Assembly (NCBI GenBank): GCA_965230765.1
Contig: CBDDLR010000001.1
Coordinates: 62,001-126,000, forward strand
Length of the DNA: 64,000 nt
Direction of reading: 5' to 3'
Source: Sunxiuqinia sp965230765
GTDB taxonomy: Bacteria > Bacteroidota > Bacteroidia > Bacteroidales > Prolixibacteraceae
Part shown: one piece after another, positions 53,084 to 62,177 of the stretch
Numbering within the stretch: position 1 is the first letter of the stretch
Layout of the letters: each line of letters starts with the position of its first letter
Notes under the pieces: generated by a model
Told to the model about the DNA's origin: nothing
Seen by the model: the letters and a program-made list of their open reading frames with translations, nothing else
Databases searched by the model: none
Program-made: the position numbers and the translations under genes

Positions 53084-53443
53084 ATGAAACAATTACTTTT
53101 TGTATTCACGCTATTCATTTTTGTTCCAGTATTCCTTAGTGCCCAGGAAAAAGAATTATATATACGTTATGATTATTACAAAAACTATATACTGAATATT
53201 GATGAAGGTTTAACAGATAAATCCAAGCTAAACGAACTAAATAATCGCGCGAACACCAGAAAAAGAAAAAGCCGCCCAAAGAAAGTAGAAGTTTTTGCCC
53301 AAGACGGACTTACTATCTGCAGGTCACATGCTTTAAACATGGGAAGAGTTGCGAATGGGAAAGTAATACCAGGAATCTCTGATCCATTTTACACCTACGT
53401 GAAATCTGATTACAAGCATTCATATTTATTAGAAACCGTTTGA
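53084..53443 (+). pseudogene. GLPGLI family protein, copy 10, truncated
   Basis: 119 residues with an intact signal peptide (ending LSAQ), the invariant EKELYIRYDY start, and a variable part rich in Lys and Arg (NNRANTRKRKSRPKK). The frame stops after YVKSDYKHSYLLETV, just before the point where every other copy continues into LLKEPLNLF. The core with the paired Cys and GLPG motif, and the tail (about 140 residues), are missing, and no trace of them is seen before the barrel gene 94 bases on. It may be a decayed copy cut when the barrel gene arrived, or a short secreted protein in its own right. Confidence 0.75.
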
Positions 53444-53536
53444 AAAATCATAAGTGCAGAAGCACAAAAAATAATATACCGTGTTTTGCATTTTAAAAAA
53501 ACTAAGTATCTTCCAAAATTAAATACACCCAAGATC

Positions 53537-56194
53537 ATGAAAATTAAACAAACCACCCTTGTTCCAATATTATTCTTATTATTGAATATTATCCCATTTG
53601 CTCTACATGCCCAGAAGAAAATAACCATCACCGGGCAGGTTACCAATACAAAAAATGAAGCACTACCCTTTTGCGATGTAATTCTTACCGCTTCAGACAG
53701 TTCAAGTAACATGCTTGCTTTTGCCATGGCCAATGCAAATGGTGTTTATAAAATAGATTGGGAAGCCGACACAACAGCCGTGCAAATAGAAGCTTCATCC
53801 ATGGGTTATGCAAAAGCGATAAAAAAGTTGGCTTTACTAACCGACAAGCACCATTATGTTATCAACCTAAAGCTTGAAGAACGTACTGAGGAGATCGAAG
53901 AAGTTAGTGTGGTAGCCGCTCCTGTTGTTCAAGTAAGGGAGGATACCACCATTTTTAATTTGTCTTTAATACGCGATAGCTCCGAGGTGGTGGTGGAAGA
54001 CCTGATTAAAAAACTGCCTGGGGTAACGGTTGAAGAAGGTGGGAAAATCAAATTTAAAGGCAAAGATTTAAAAACAGTGCTGCTGGATGGTGATGATTTG
54101 TTCGAGGGTAAATACACCCTGGGAACAAAAAACATACAGGCCGACCATGTGGAAGGTATTACTGCAGTTGAAAATTATACGCATAACCCCTTGCTCAGGG
54201 GCGTGGAAATAACCGATGACGTAATTCTCAACCTGGAGTTCAGGCCTGGGTTGTCCTTATCGCATAACCTTAAGGCAGGGGTGGGACCCGATAGCCGCTA
54301 CAGCATAACACATAAAGGCATTGCGATAACTAAAAAAGTAAAGGCCTATACCCTGCTCGACCACAACACGCTCGGAAGCCGGGCCGGACAATACTTTTTT
54401 AATCCTGGTTTGTACATTGGCGGTATGGGTCGTACCGACGATACCAAAGCCCCTTCGTTTTTGGGCTTGTCCATGTCGGCCACACAGGGCGAGCGAAACG
54501 AGTCGTATTTTGGCAGCATCAACATTATGCCACACCTTACCGAAACGTTTACTGCCCGCCTAAACATGGATTATTTTAGCGATAAGGCCAAACGTGAAGA
54601 TTACTATAAACAAATTATTACAACCGATCCGGACAACCCAATTGTAATTGAACGGTCGAACCAGCAAACCGACCTGCCCCGGTTTTTCAACAGTAAACTG
54701 TATCTGGAAAAATACCTTTCAGAATCAGACCGGATTGACAATACCATTGTTTTTTCACGAAAAAGGAACACCAGTGATAATTCAGGTATCAACAATGGCG
54801 TTGCACAGCAGTTGGATAAATCGGCCAAGGACCACTACCTCTTGAATAAAACCCAATACACCAAACGCCTGAAAAATGGTAAATCATTTTACCTGACTTT
54901 AACGGCCAGTTCAGACGAATCAACCGAAGAACTGTTGCTTATGCCAGGCATTGACCTGGAATCAAGCTCGCTGGTTGATGGACAATTGACCACCCAGGAT
55001 ATCAAGTCTGAAAAGCAGGGTGCAGAACTGAGTACCATGTTCCTGATTTCTTTGTTCAAAAAGCATAAAATAAATTTAGGGATCAAAAATACCTACTACA
55101 AAACCACCTTAAGTACTTTTCTTACCGGTTCCGGCCAGAATGGTGATTTTTCAAACGATATTAAATACCAGGTATTTATCCCAAATGTAGATTTTAGTTA
55201 TGAATACAAGTACAAGAAATTAAGAATAACCCCAACGTTAAAGTTGAGCTTGTACAATTACGATTATGAAAATACGGTTTCGCTGTTCGATGAGAAAGCA
55301 ACTGACTTGCTGCTGAATGCCAAACTAAGCATATCTTACAAATTATTCCCCCGCCATACCGTGTCTTTAGGATTGAATAATACAGAGTCTGCTCCAAGCG
55401 ATGACAAAATTTATGACAACTACATCCTGACATCGAACCGATTATTGAAAAACAACAAGATAGATTTTGGTGCCCAGAAGAGCCAGAGTGCAAATATTGC
55501 ATATCGGTACGAGTCATTGTTCAACGATTTTTCGTATTCCCTTGGGGCGAATTATTCAAAAAACAACCACCAATACCAAACAGACCGTATGTACAATCAG
55601 GACCTGACCATGTACACAAGCTATTTAAGTAACCTGGGTGCTTCGAGCTATGGAGCCAATGCAAGCATCAATACAAAATTCAGGAAAATACTGGACAGGC
55701 TAAGCCTGAACTACACCTACAGCAACGGCGAATACTACAATGCCGTGAACTCCGATGTGGTTCGTAAAAGCGAAAATGTACAACATAATTACACCTTCAA
55801 TTTTCAGAGTAAGGTGTTTTGGAATACCTACTTCGACAACAGAACCTCTTTTTCACAGTCGGATTACAAAACAGAAGGGATAAAACAAAACACCACCGAA
55901 AGTTTGTCCAATAGTTTTTCACTGTACATGACCCTCTTTAAACGGGTATCGGCAAAAGCCAATTACAATTATTTTGTTCCAACCATTGATGATTTTGATA
56001 ATGCCAATGAGACATTGAATGCATCGTTACGGTACACCAATAAGAAAAAGAACATCATTTTTACCCTGGATGCCCAAAACCTGATCAACCAACGGAACAA
56101 CAACAATTTTAGCACCAATGAATATTCACAAACTATCTCATACAATTCCTTACAACGAAGGTTTTTCTTGTTTGCGGTTGAGGTAAGGTTCTAA
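53537..56194 (+). CDS. Outer-membrane beta-barrel protein with carboxypeptidase-regulatory and plug domains
   Basis: An 885-residue TonB-receptor-like protein. The signal peptide ends LHAQ. A carboxypeptidase-regulatory-like Ig domain follows (KKITITGQVTNTKNEALPFC, about 20-110), then a plug domain (VVEDLIKKLPGVTVEEGGKI, about 140-240), and an Aromatic/Tyr-rich beta barrel ending FFLFAVEVRF with the terminal Phe needed for BAM insertion. The barrel resembles the outer-membrane barrel family without a SusD partner. The next GLPGLI gene begins 11 bases later, so the two form one operon, and the pairing suggests that the barrel and GLPGLI proteins act together. The ATG at 53537 is the signal-peptide start. 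Confidence 0.88.
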   Translation: MKIKQTTLVPILFLLLNIIPFALHAQKKITITGQVTNTKNEALPFCDVILTASDSSSNMLAFAMANANGVYKIDWEADTTAVQIEASSMGYAKAIKKLALLTDKHHYVINLKLEERTEEIEEVSVVAAPVVQVREDTTIFNLSLIRDSSEVVVEDLIKKLPGVTVEEGGKIKFKGKDLKTVLLDGDDLFEGKYTLGTKNIQADHVEGITAVENYTHNPLLRGVEITDDVILNLEFRPGLSLSHNLKAGVGPDSRYSITHKGIAITKKVKAYTLLDHNTLGSRAGQYFFNPGLYIGGMGRTDDTKAPSFLGLSMSATQGERNESYFGSINIMPHLTETFTARLNMDYFSDKAKREDYYKQIITTDPDNPIVIERSNQQTDLPRFFNSKLYLEKYLSESDRIDNTIVFSRKRNTSDNSGINNGVAQQLDKSAKDHYLLNKTQYTKRLKNGKSFYLTLTASSDESTEELLLMPGIDLESSSLVDGQLTTQDIKSEKQGAELSTMFLISLFKKHKINLGIKNTYYKTTLSTFLTGSGQNGDFSNDIKYQVFIPNVDFSYEYKYKKLRITPTLKLSLYNYDYENTVSLFDEKATDLLLNAKLSISYKLFPRHTVSLGLNNTESAPSDDKIYDNYILTSNRLLKNNKIDFGAQKSQSANIAYRYESLFNDFSYSLGANYSKNNHQYQTDRMYNQDLTMYTSYLSNLGASSYGANASINTKFRKILDRLSLNYTYSNGEYYNAVNSDVVRKSENVQHNYTFNFQSKVFWNTYFDNRTSFSQSDYKTEGIKQNTTESLSNSFSLYMTLFKRVSAKANYNYFVPTIDDFDNANETLNASLRYTNKKKNIIFTLDAQNLINQRNNNNFSTNEYSQTISYNSLQRRFFLFAVEVRF

Positions 56195-56205
56195 AATATA
56201 CAAAC

Positions 56206-57027
56206 ATGAAACAATACAAACTAACAGCAACAATCATTATCCTTTTTTGCCTTGCCGCCCTAAATACATACGCACAGGAAAAAGAACTGGTGGTGACCTA
56301 TAGCTTTGATAGGCAAGCAATAAGCTATAAGGGAGATAATCATGATGAAATGATCATGGTTGATTTTCCAACTTATCCCGTACGGACATATGCAAGTAAA
56401 ACTGGTTCAATAAGGGAAACGGAACCCAGGGTAAGCGAGAAATATACAAAAGATATGCAATTTATTTCAAGGGACACAGCATATAACCTGGTTCATGTTG
56501 ACTTTACCAAAGGACAAATTTTTGAACCTGTTCAGTCTGGTGGGGATGAACATGGAATTGGGTATAAGATGTTACTTATTGAACCCCTAAATAGTTTTCA
56601 ATGGAAACTGGGTGAAGATAAAAAAGTGATCCTGGGTTATTCTTGTTACAAAGCTACCTGCACCTTCAGGGGGCGTGACTATGTGGCATATTTTACAAAG
56701 GAGATCCCCTTTAAGGCAGCTCCATGGAAGTTTTACGGATTGCCCGGTGTAGTGCTGGAAGTACTTTCTACAGATGGTTTTTGCAAGTGGAAGGCAAATT
56801 CGATTAAGACCAGAACTCAGCATGGAGTAATGACACTACCTTACGAAGGTCTATCCCCTTTCACACTGGATCAATACATCGAATTTCTTAAGAAACAACG
56901 ATTGGAATACATTGACATTTATGAAAAAAATGCACTTAAATTTCCTGATGTTCAACACTTCAAGAATTACCTTAAAGAGTTAAAAATGAACCTTCCGAGT
57001 TCGATTGAAATTTTTGATTCTGAATAG
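56206..57027 (+). CDS. GLPGLI family protein, copy 11, co-operonic with the barrel
   Basis: A 273-residue GLPGLI protein with an unrelated signal peptide (KLTATIIILFCLAALNTYAQ) joined to the same EKELVVTYSF start. It is of the second subtype (VRTYASKTGSIRETEP). Core: LLIEPLNSFQWKLGEDKKVI, SCYKATCTFRGRDYVAYFT, AAPWKFYGLPGVVLE with Gly178; Tyr replaces the His found in all other copies. The tail ends SIEIFDSE. It is the most divergent copy and is directly linked to the barrel gene, so it may be the ancestral partner from which the array expanded. Confidence 0.9.
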   Translation: MKQYKLTATIIILFCLAALNTYAQEKELVVTYSFDRQAISYKGDNHDEMIMVDFPTYPVRTYASKTGSIRETEPRVSEKYTKDMQFISRDTAYNLVHVDFTKGQIFEPVQSGGDEHGIGYKMLLIEPLNSFQWKLGEDKKVILGYSCYKATCTFRGRDYVAYFTKEIPFKAAPWKFYGLPGVVLEVLSTDGFCKWKANSIKTRTQHGVMTLPYEGLSPFTLDQYIEFLKKQRLEYIDIYEKNALKFPDVQHFKNYLKELKMNLPSSIEIFDSE

Positions 57028-57386
57028 GTATTGGGAAAGGGTGAATTGGAGAATTAAAGAAGCTGAGTAATAGAAAAGAACGGAATCACACTAAGCTCAT
57101 TATAATTTACCAGGCGCATCTACATGATGAGTTTAAAATAAGGTGTAAACTCAAGATTTGAAACTTAAACATCTACATTTCAATCTACTTTCTCCGCCAC
57201 CACCATTCACAACAAAACCCTGAATAACTGATCATTAACTATTTTCACATTCAAAAACCATCTATATTTTAACTACCAGTGCTTCTTTTCGATTCTTTGG
57301 TTGAATAAATTTGTACAAGCAAAATAGCTGGAATTAAACCTTCTCTAAATGAGCTGGTTGTTCTATTTATAAACCAATAAAATTAA
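57028..57386 (+). other. Intergenic gap with a -7 box before GH97
   Basis: This 359-base gap begins with a degraded form of the array spacer and ends with TAAATTTG at 57306-57313, a -7 box about 74 bases before the GH97 start. A TTTG lies too close to be its -33 element. Nothing else is seen. Confidence 0.4.
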
Positions 57387-59525
57387 ATGATGAAGAAAAG
57401 CACATGGTTACTCATATTCTTATTCATTGTTAATCTGCTTCATGCAGAAGAGCTTCTTTCTCCGAATGGCAATTTCAGTTTAAATTTTAAATTGATTGAT
57501 GGCGTTCCAACTTATCAATTGAATTACAAAGAAAACGCAATAATTAAAGAGAGTAAGCTGGGAATAGAACTAAATGACCCTACTTCATTGCTTGCTGATT
57601 TTGTTGTAAAAAATATATCAACAACAACTTTTGATGAAACCTGGAAGCCGGTTTGGGGTGAGGTAAAAGAAATCCGCAATCATTATAACGAAATGGCAGT
57701 GGAACTCAATCAAACCGCTACAGATCGAATATTGATTATTCGTTTCCGTTTGTTTGATGATGGCTTGGGTTTTCGCTATGAATTTCCTGAACAAAAGAAC
57801 CTGACTTATTTTGTGATCAAGGAAGAACGCACACAGTTTGCCATGGCCGGTGACCATACTGCTTTTTGGATTCCGGGTGACTATGATACACAAGAGTATG
57901 ATTACACCACATCCAAGTTATCAGAAATCAGAGGGCTGATGGATAAGGCAGTAACTCCAAATGCATCACAAACCCCATTTTCAGAAACAGGTGTACAAAC
58001 TGCTTTAATGATGAAATCAGCGGATGGACTGTACATCAATATCCACGAAGCAGCACTGGTTGAATATGCCTGCATGCACCTTGACCTGGATGATGAAAAC
58101 ATGATATTTGAATCGCACCTCACACCAGATGCGCAGGGAGCAAAAGGATATCTGCAAGCGCCATGCAAAAGCCCATGGAGAACGGTCATCGCCAGCGAAA
58201 AAGCAGGAGACATATTGCTTTCGCACATCACGTTGAACCTGAATGAACCATGTGCTTATGATGACACATCGTGGATTAAACCCGTGAAATACATCGGTGT
58301 TTGGTGGGAAATGATTACCGGAAAAAGCAGCTGGTCGTACACCGACCTCCCAAGCGTAAAAATTGATGAAATTAATTATACTGAAACAACCCCCAATGGC
58401 CGACATGCCGCCAATACCAAACATGTAAAAGAATACATTGACTTTGCTGCAGAACACGGTTTTGATGCTGTACTGGTAGAAGGATGGAATACCGGATGGG
58501 AAGATTGGTTTGGCAAAAGCAAAGATTATGTATTTGACTTTGTGACCCCCTACCCTGATTTTGACTTGCCTGGCTTGCGTGATTATGCAAAAAGCAAAGG
58601 GGTACGCATTATGATGCACCACGAAACGTCGGGTTCAGTTCGCAACTATGAAAGACACATGGATCAAGCCTATCAATTGATGGCAGACAATGGCTACAAT
58701 TCGGTGAAAAGTGGCTATGTTGGCGACATCATTCCCAGGGGGGAAACACATTACGGACAATGGATGGTCAATCATTATTTGTACGCTGTAAAAAAAGCTG
58801 CCGATTATAAAATTATGGTGAATGCCCACGAGGCAGTTCGCCCAACTGGCTTGTGCCGTACCTACCCGAACCTGATTGGCAATGAATCTGCCCGCGGAAC
58901 GGAATACGAAGCCTTTGGTGGCAACAGGCCTGACCATACAACCATCCTTCCTTTTACCCGCCTAATTGGTGGCCCCATGGATTACACGCCCGGTATTTTT
59001 GAAACTGATGTGTCGGAATACAATCCTAAAAATGATTCGTATGTAAGAACCACTATTGCACGACAGCTGGCACTTTATGTAACGATGTACAGCCCGCTGC
59101 AAATGGCAGCCGATTTTCCTGAAACCTATCAAAAATACATGGATGCTTTCCAGTTTATCAAGGATGTGCCTGTGGATTGGGACGAAACCAAAGTTTTAGA
59201 GGCAGAACCAGGGGATTTCATCACTTACGCCCGAAAAGAAAAAGGAACAAACAACTGGTTTGTTGGACGAACAAACGATGAAGAAACTCGCGTTTCAAGC
59301 ATCAAGTTTGATTTCCTTACGCCAAAGAAGCTGTATATCGCTACTCTTTATTGCGATCAAAAAGATGCTCATTACAAGGACAATCCAAAAGCCTACGAGA
59401 TCAAAAAATATTTTGTCACCAGTAAATCGAAACTCAAGCAACACTGTGCACCTGGTGGAGGTTATGCCATCAGCATTATTGAAACGAATGACATGATCAT
59501 GAAAAAGAAGTTACCAACTTTATAA
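57387..59525 (+). CDS. GH97 alpha-glucosidase, SusB-type
   Basis: A secreted 712-residue glycoside hydrolase family 97 enzyme, signal peptide ending LLHA. The N-terminal beta-sandwich covers about residues 22-285, the TIM barrel 290-610, and a C-terminal beta domain the rest. Glu413 (MMHHETSGSVRNYE), Glu482 (NAHEAVRPTG) and Glu506 (GTEYEAFGG) have the same spacing (69 and 24) as Glu439, Glu508 and Glu532 of SusB, where they act as base and acid in inverting hydrolysis. An inverting alpha-glucosidase is therefore predicted rather than a retaining alpha-galactosidase. No sus cluster is adjacent. A terminator follows. Confidence 0.93.
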   Translation: MMKKSTWLLIFLFIVNLLHAEELLSPNGNFSLNFKLIDGVPTYQLNYKENAIIKESKLGIELNDPTSLLADFVVKNISTTTFDETWKPVWGEVKEIRNHYNEMAVELNQTATDRILIIRFRLFDDGLGFRYEFPEQKNLTYFVIKEERTQFAMAGDHTAFWIPGDYDTQEYDYTTSKLSEIRGLMDKAVTPNASQTPFSETGVQTALMMKSADGLYINIHEAALVEYACMHLDLDDENMIFESHLTPDAQGAKGYLQAPCKSPWRTVIASEKAGDILLSHITLNLNEPCAYDDTSWIKPVKYIGVWWEMITGKSSWSYTDLPSVKIDEINYTETTPNGRHAANTKHVKEYIDFAAEHGFDAVLVEGWNTGWEDWFGKSKDYVFDFVTPYPDFDLPGLRDYAKSKGVRIMMHHETSGSVRNYERHMDQAYQLMADNGYNSVKSGYVGDIIPRGETHYGQWMVNHYLYAVKKAADYKIMVNAHEAVRPTGLCRTYPNLIGNESARGTEYEAFGGNRPDHTTILPFTRLIGGPMDYTPGIFETDVSEYNPKNDSYVRTTIARQLALYVTMYSPLQMAADFPETYQKYMDAFQFIKDVPVDWDETKVLEAEPGDFITYARKEKGTNNWFVGRTNDEETRVSSIKFDFLTPKKLYIATLYCDQKDAHYKDNPKAYEIKKYFVTSKSKLKQHCAPGGGYAISIIETNDMIMKKKLPTL

Positions 59526-59545
59526 CGACCTCATAAGCCATTGTT

Positions 59546-59576
59546 AAAGCCTTGTTAGAAATAGCAAGGCTTTTTT
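59546..59576 (+). terminator. Rho-independent terminator of the GH97 gene
   Basis: AAAGCCTTG and CAAGGCTTT form a 9-bp stem with a 10-base loop and run into a T tract. Confidence 0.85.
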
Positions 59577-59694
59577 GTTGATAGTCTTCGAGATACGCAG
59601 TTTTTATCCGCAGGAATAAGATTCGCGACACTTGATTTTCATTCCTTTTGTGATTCTCCCAAACCAAGTATGTTTCCTGTTTTTCCTATCAATG

Positions 59695-59925
59695 CATTAA
59701 GGGCTAAAGCCCAAGTTCGAAAGCTATTCGTTTGAGTATGTCCAAAAAATAAGCATAATTATGTATTTCCTGATATTCAGTTTTACCCTAACCCTAAAGG
59801 GAACCTGAATTTCAACGACTTCCCTTTAGGGAATGTAAGGGTAAAAGTCGTTGAAGGTGCAGATAAGGTACTTTTTGGACAACCTCAGTGAACAACAATT
59901 ACTGTTCGGGCTTTAGCCCTTAATG
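59695..59925. mobile_element. MITE-like element with 18-bp perfect terminal inverted repeats
   Basis: CATTAAGGGCTAAAGCCC at the left end is the exact complement of the right end (59908-59925). Imperfect pairing continues inward through GTCCAAAAA/TTTTTGGAC. The centre has TTCAACGACTT/AAGTCGTTGAA (11 bp) and CCCTAAAGGGAA-type hairpins. The 231 bp contain no open frame. The full gap 59526-60011 holds only the GH97 terminator, this element and AT-rich sequence. It is probably a non-autonomous transposable element or a large REP-like unit. Confidence 0.65.
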
Positions 59926-60011
59926 ATCGAACTCTTCAAAAACTTAAACCTTCCAGTTCGAATTTATTTCACGCTTTTTCTACCTTTGAGATTCGAAAAA
60001 ATTGACCGGAT

Positions 60012-61259
60012 ATGACAGAAACGCTATTTTGGATCATCATTGCAATCCTTGCTTTTGATTTTGTATTGGAACGTTGGTTAGACTACCTGAACACCACCCG
60101 TTGGAATCCTGAGCTTCCCGAAGAAGTGAAGGGGATTTACGATGAAGAAAAGTACCAGAAACAACAACGATACTCAAAAACAAACCACCGTTTTGGAATG
60201 CTGACCAGCTCATTCAGTTTCATTTTGATCATGTTAATGTTGTTTTTCAGAGGGTTTGCATTGGTGAATGGCTGGGCACTTTCTGTAATTGATGATCAAA
60301 TTTGGACTGCCCTGCTGTTTTTTGCTATCCTCATGTTGGCTTCCGATGTACTCACTACTCCATTTTCAATTTATGGCACGTTTGTAATCGAAGAAAAATT
60401 TGGGTTCAACAAAACAACTGCAAAAACATTCATACTTGATAAATTAAAAGGATGGTTACTCGGGGCGATAATTGGTGGTGGGCTACTGGCACTTATCATT
60501 TTTATTTATTTGAAAACAGGTGAGCTTTTCTGGGTTTACGTCTGGTTGGTGATCAGTGGATTTTCCATTTTTATGGCTATGTTCTATTCCAGCCTGATTG
60601 TTCCACTGTTTAATAAACAAACCCCTTTAGAAGAAGGTGAATTAAAGGAAGCTATTAATGCGTTTGCAAAGAAAGTAGGTTTCAAACTAGACAATATTTT
60701 CGTTATTGATGGTTCCAAACGATCAACCAAAGCCAATGCGTATTTCACCGGGTTGGGGAAAAAGAAACGAATTGTTTTGTACGATACCTTAATCAACGAT
60801 CTGGAAATTCCGGAACTGGTTGCTGTACTTGCACATGAAATCGGGCACTACAAAAAAAAGCACATCATTTGGAGCTTGTTCATTGGTATCCTGCAAACCG
60901 GACTTATGCTTTTCATTTTCTCTCTGGTAATTGACAGTCCCGAACTTTCAAGGGTATTAGGGGTTGACAAGCCAAGCTTTCACATTGGTCTTATCACCTT
61001 TGGGATTTTGTATTCGCCGCTTTCGTCCATCATCGGCATTTTCATGAATGTATTCTCCAGAAAAAACGAATACCAGGCCGATGCTTTTGCTGCCACGCAT
61101 TACGAAGCAGATTCATTGGCTTCAGCGCTCAAAAAATTGTCAGTTAAAAACCTGAGCAATTTAAGGCCGCATCCTGCCTATGTGTTTTTTCATTACTCTC
61201 ATCCTACACTGCTTCAACGCATAGCTGCATTGAGAGAAAGTGTGAAAATGAGAAAATGA
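60012..61259 (+). CDS. M48 family CAAX prenyl protease-like metallopeptidase (Ste24-like)
   Basis: A 415-residue integral-membrane zinc protease. The zinc motif HEIGH begins at His275 (VAVLAHEIGHYKKKH), and the third ligand lies in NEYQADAFAA near residue 355. About seven hydrophobic segments surround it, and the N-terminal M48 extension (FVLERWLDYLNTTRW) is of the Ste24 type rather than HtpX. Bacteria do not prenylate CAAX proteins, so it probably cleaves membrane proteins. It is single. Confidence 0.92.
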   Translation: MTETLFWIIIAILAFDFVLERWLDYLNTTRWNPELPEEVKGIYDEEKYQKQQRYSKTNHRFGMLTSSFSFILIMLMLFFRGFALVNGWALSVIDDQIWTALLFFAILMLASDVLTTPFSIYGTFVIEEKFGFNKTTAKTFILDKLKGWLLGAIIGGGLLALIIFIYLKTGELFWVYVWLVISGFSIFMAMFYSSLIVPLFNKQTPLEEGELKEAINAFAKKVGFKLDNIFVIDGSKRSTKANAYFTGLGKKKRIVLYDTLINDLEIPELVAVLAHEIGHYKKKHIIWSLFIGILQTGLMLFIFSLVIDSPELSRVLGVDKPSFHIGLITFGILYSPLSSIIGIFMNVFSRKNEYQADAFAATHYEADSLASALKKLSVKNLSNLRPHPAYVFFHYSHPTLLQRIAALRESVKMRK

Positions 61260-61338
61260 GAATTATAAAACATGAGTTCTGGAACAAGGGCACAGGTGTT
61301 CTCACTCTCAGCACGCAGTTATTTAAAAATGATTCAAT

Positions 61339-61346
61339 TAACTTTG
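61339..61346 (+). promoter_or_regulatory. -7 promoter box for fic
   Basis: TAACTTTG matches TAnnTTTG, 19 bases before the fic ATG. No clear -33 element. Confidence 0.4.
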
Positions 61347-61365
61347 ACAAACAAAAGAGTCATTC

Positions 61366-62142
61366 ATGAGCTTTAAAATATTGACATCTGAGTTATTGGT
61401 AGAATTCACAATGAGGGTTAATGAATCCCCATTGAGCAAGCTCAACAAGATCCCTAAATTGGATTTGCCTGTCGATTATTTCAAGTTTTACAAATCTGCC
61501 GCTTCAGTCTATTCATCAAAAATTGAAGGTGAGGATATTGACTTTGACAGTTATTTCAAACATCGCTTTATGAATGTGAAATTCAAAGCCGACTACACAA
61601 AAAAAGCTGATGACTTGTATGCGGCATACGATTTTATCGATTCCAATAAATTGAATATCGAACATGTGAAAAAGGCACATGCGATTTTAAGTTCAAACCT
61701 TTTACCTAAAGACCAGCACAGATTTATCCGAACGGGACCCATGTTTGTTCTGAACAATGATGATCAAATTGAATACGTTGCCGCAAGCCCTGATTCTGTG
61801 ACGAAAGAATTGGAAAAACTATTTCATGATATTAAATTGTTGCAAAGGAAAGAACTTAACGCTTACGAGATTTTTTATTACGGATCATTCATTCATTTAG
61901 TATTTGTAAAAATCCACCCATTCCTTGATGGTAACGGGCGTGCAGCACGACTAATTGAAAAGTGGTTCCTGTTAGAAAAGCTTGGAGAAAAAGCTAATTC
62001 CATTCAATTGGAAAAGAACTATTATCAGAACCTCAACGATTATTACACCAACATCAAAAAGTTAGGATTGGAATATGAAGAACTTGATTATGCAATGAGC
62101 CTGGATTTCTTATTAATGACTGCTTGTTCGTTAAATCAATAA
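61366..62142 (+). CDS. Fic-domain protein with N-terminal self-inhibitory motif
   Basis: A 258-residue Fic protein; the family transfers AMP (or another nucleotide part) to hydroxyl groups on target proteins. The catalytic loop is HPFLDGNGRAAR with His184. In the N-terminal part S50-S51-K52-I53-E54-G55 fits the class II inhibitory signature (S/T)xxxE(G/N), in which the Glu blocks the active site. It is therefore probably regulated in cis, not a two-gene toxin-antitoxin. There is no DNA-binding domain at the C-terminus. It is followed by cinA. Confidence 0.92.
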   Translation: MSFKILTSELLVEFTMRVNESPLSKLNKIPKLDLPVDYFKFYKSAASVYSSKIEGEDIDFDSYFKHRFMNVKFKADYTKKADDLYAAYDFIDSNKLNIEHVKKAHAILSSNLLPKDQHRFIRTGPMFVLNNDDQIEYVAASPDSVTKELEKLFHDIKLLQRKELNAYEIFYYGSFIHLVFVKIHPFLDGNGRAARLIEKWFLLEKLGEKANSIQLEKNYYQNLNDYYTNIKKLGLEYEELDYAMSLDFLLMTACSLNQ

Positions 62143-62177
62143 ACTCGCATCCCGAAACTCGCAACCCGTAACACAAA

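Noticed and set aside
58017..58622. 201-codon minus-strand frame inside the GH97 gene
   Set aside because: It lies fully opposite a gene with all catalytic residues intact and has no recognisable domain.
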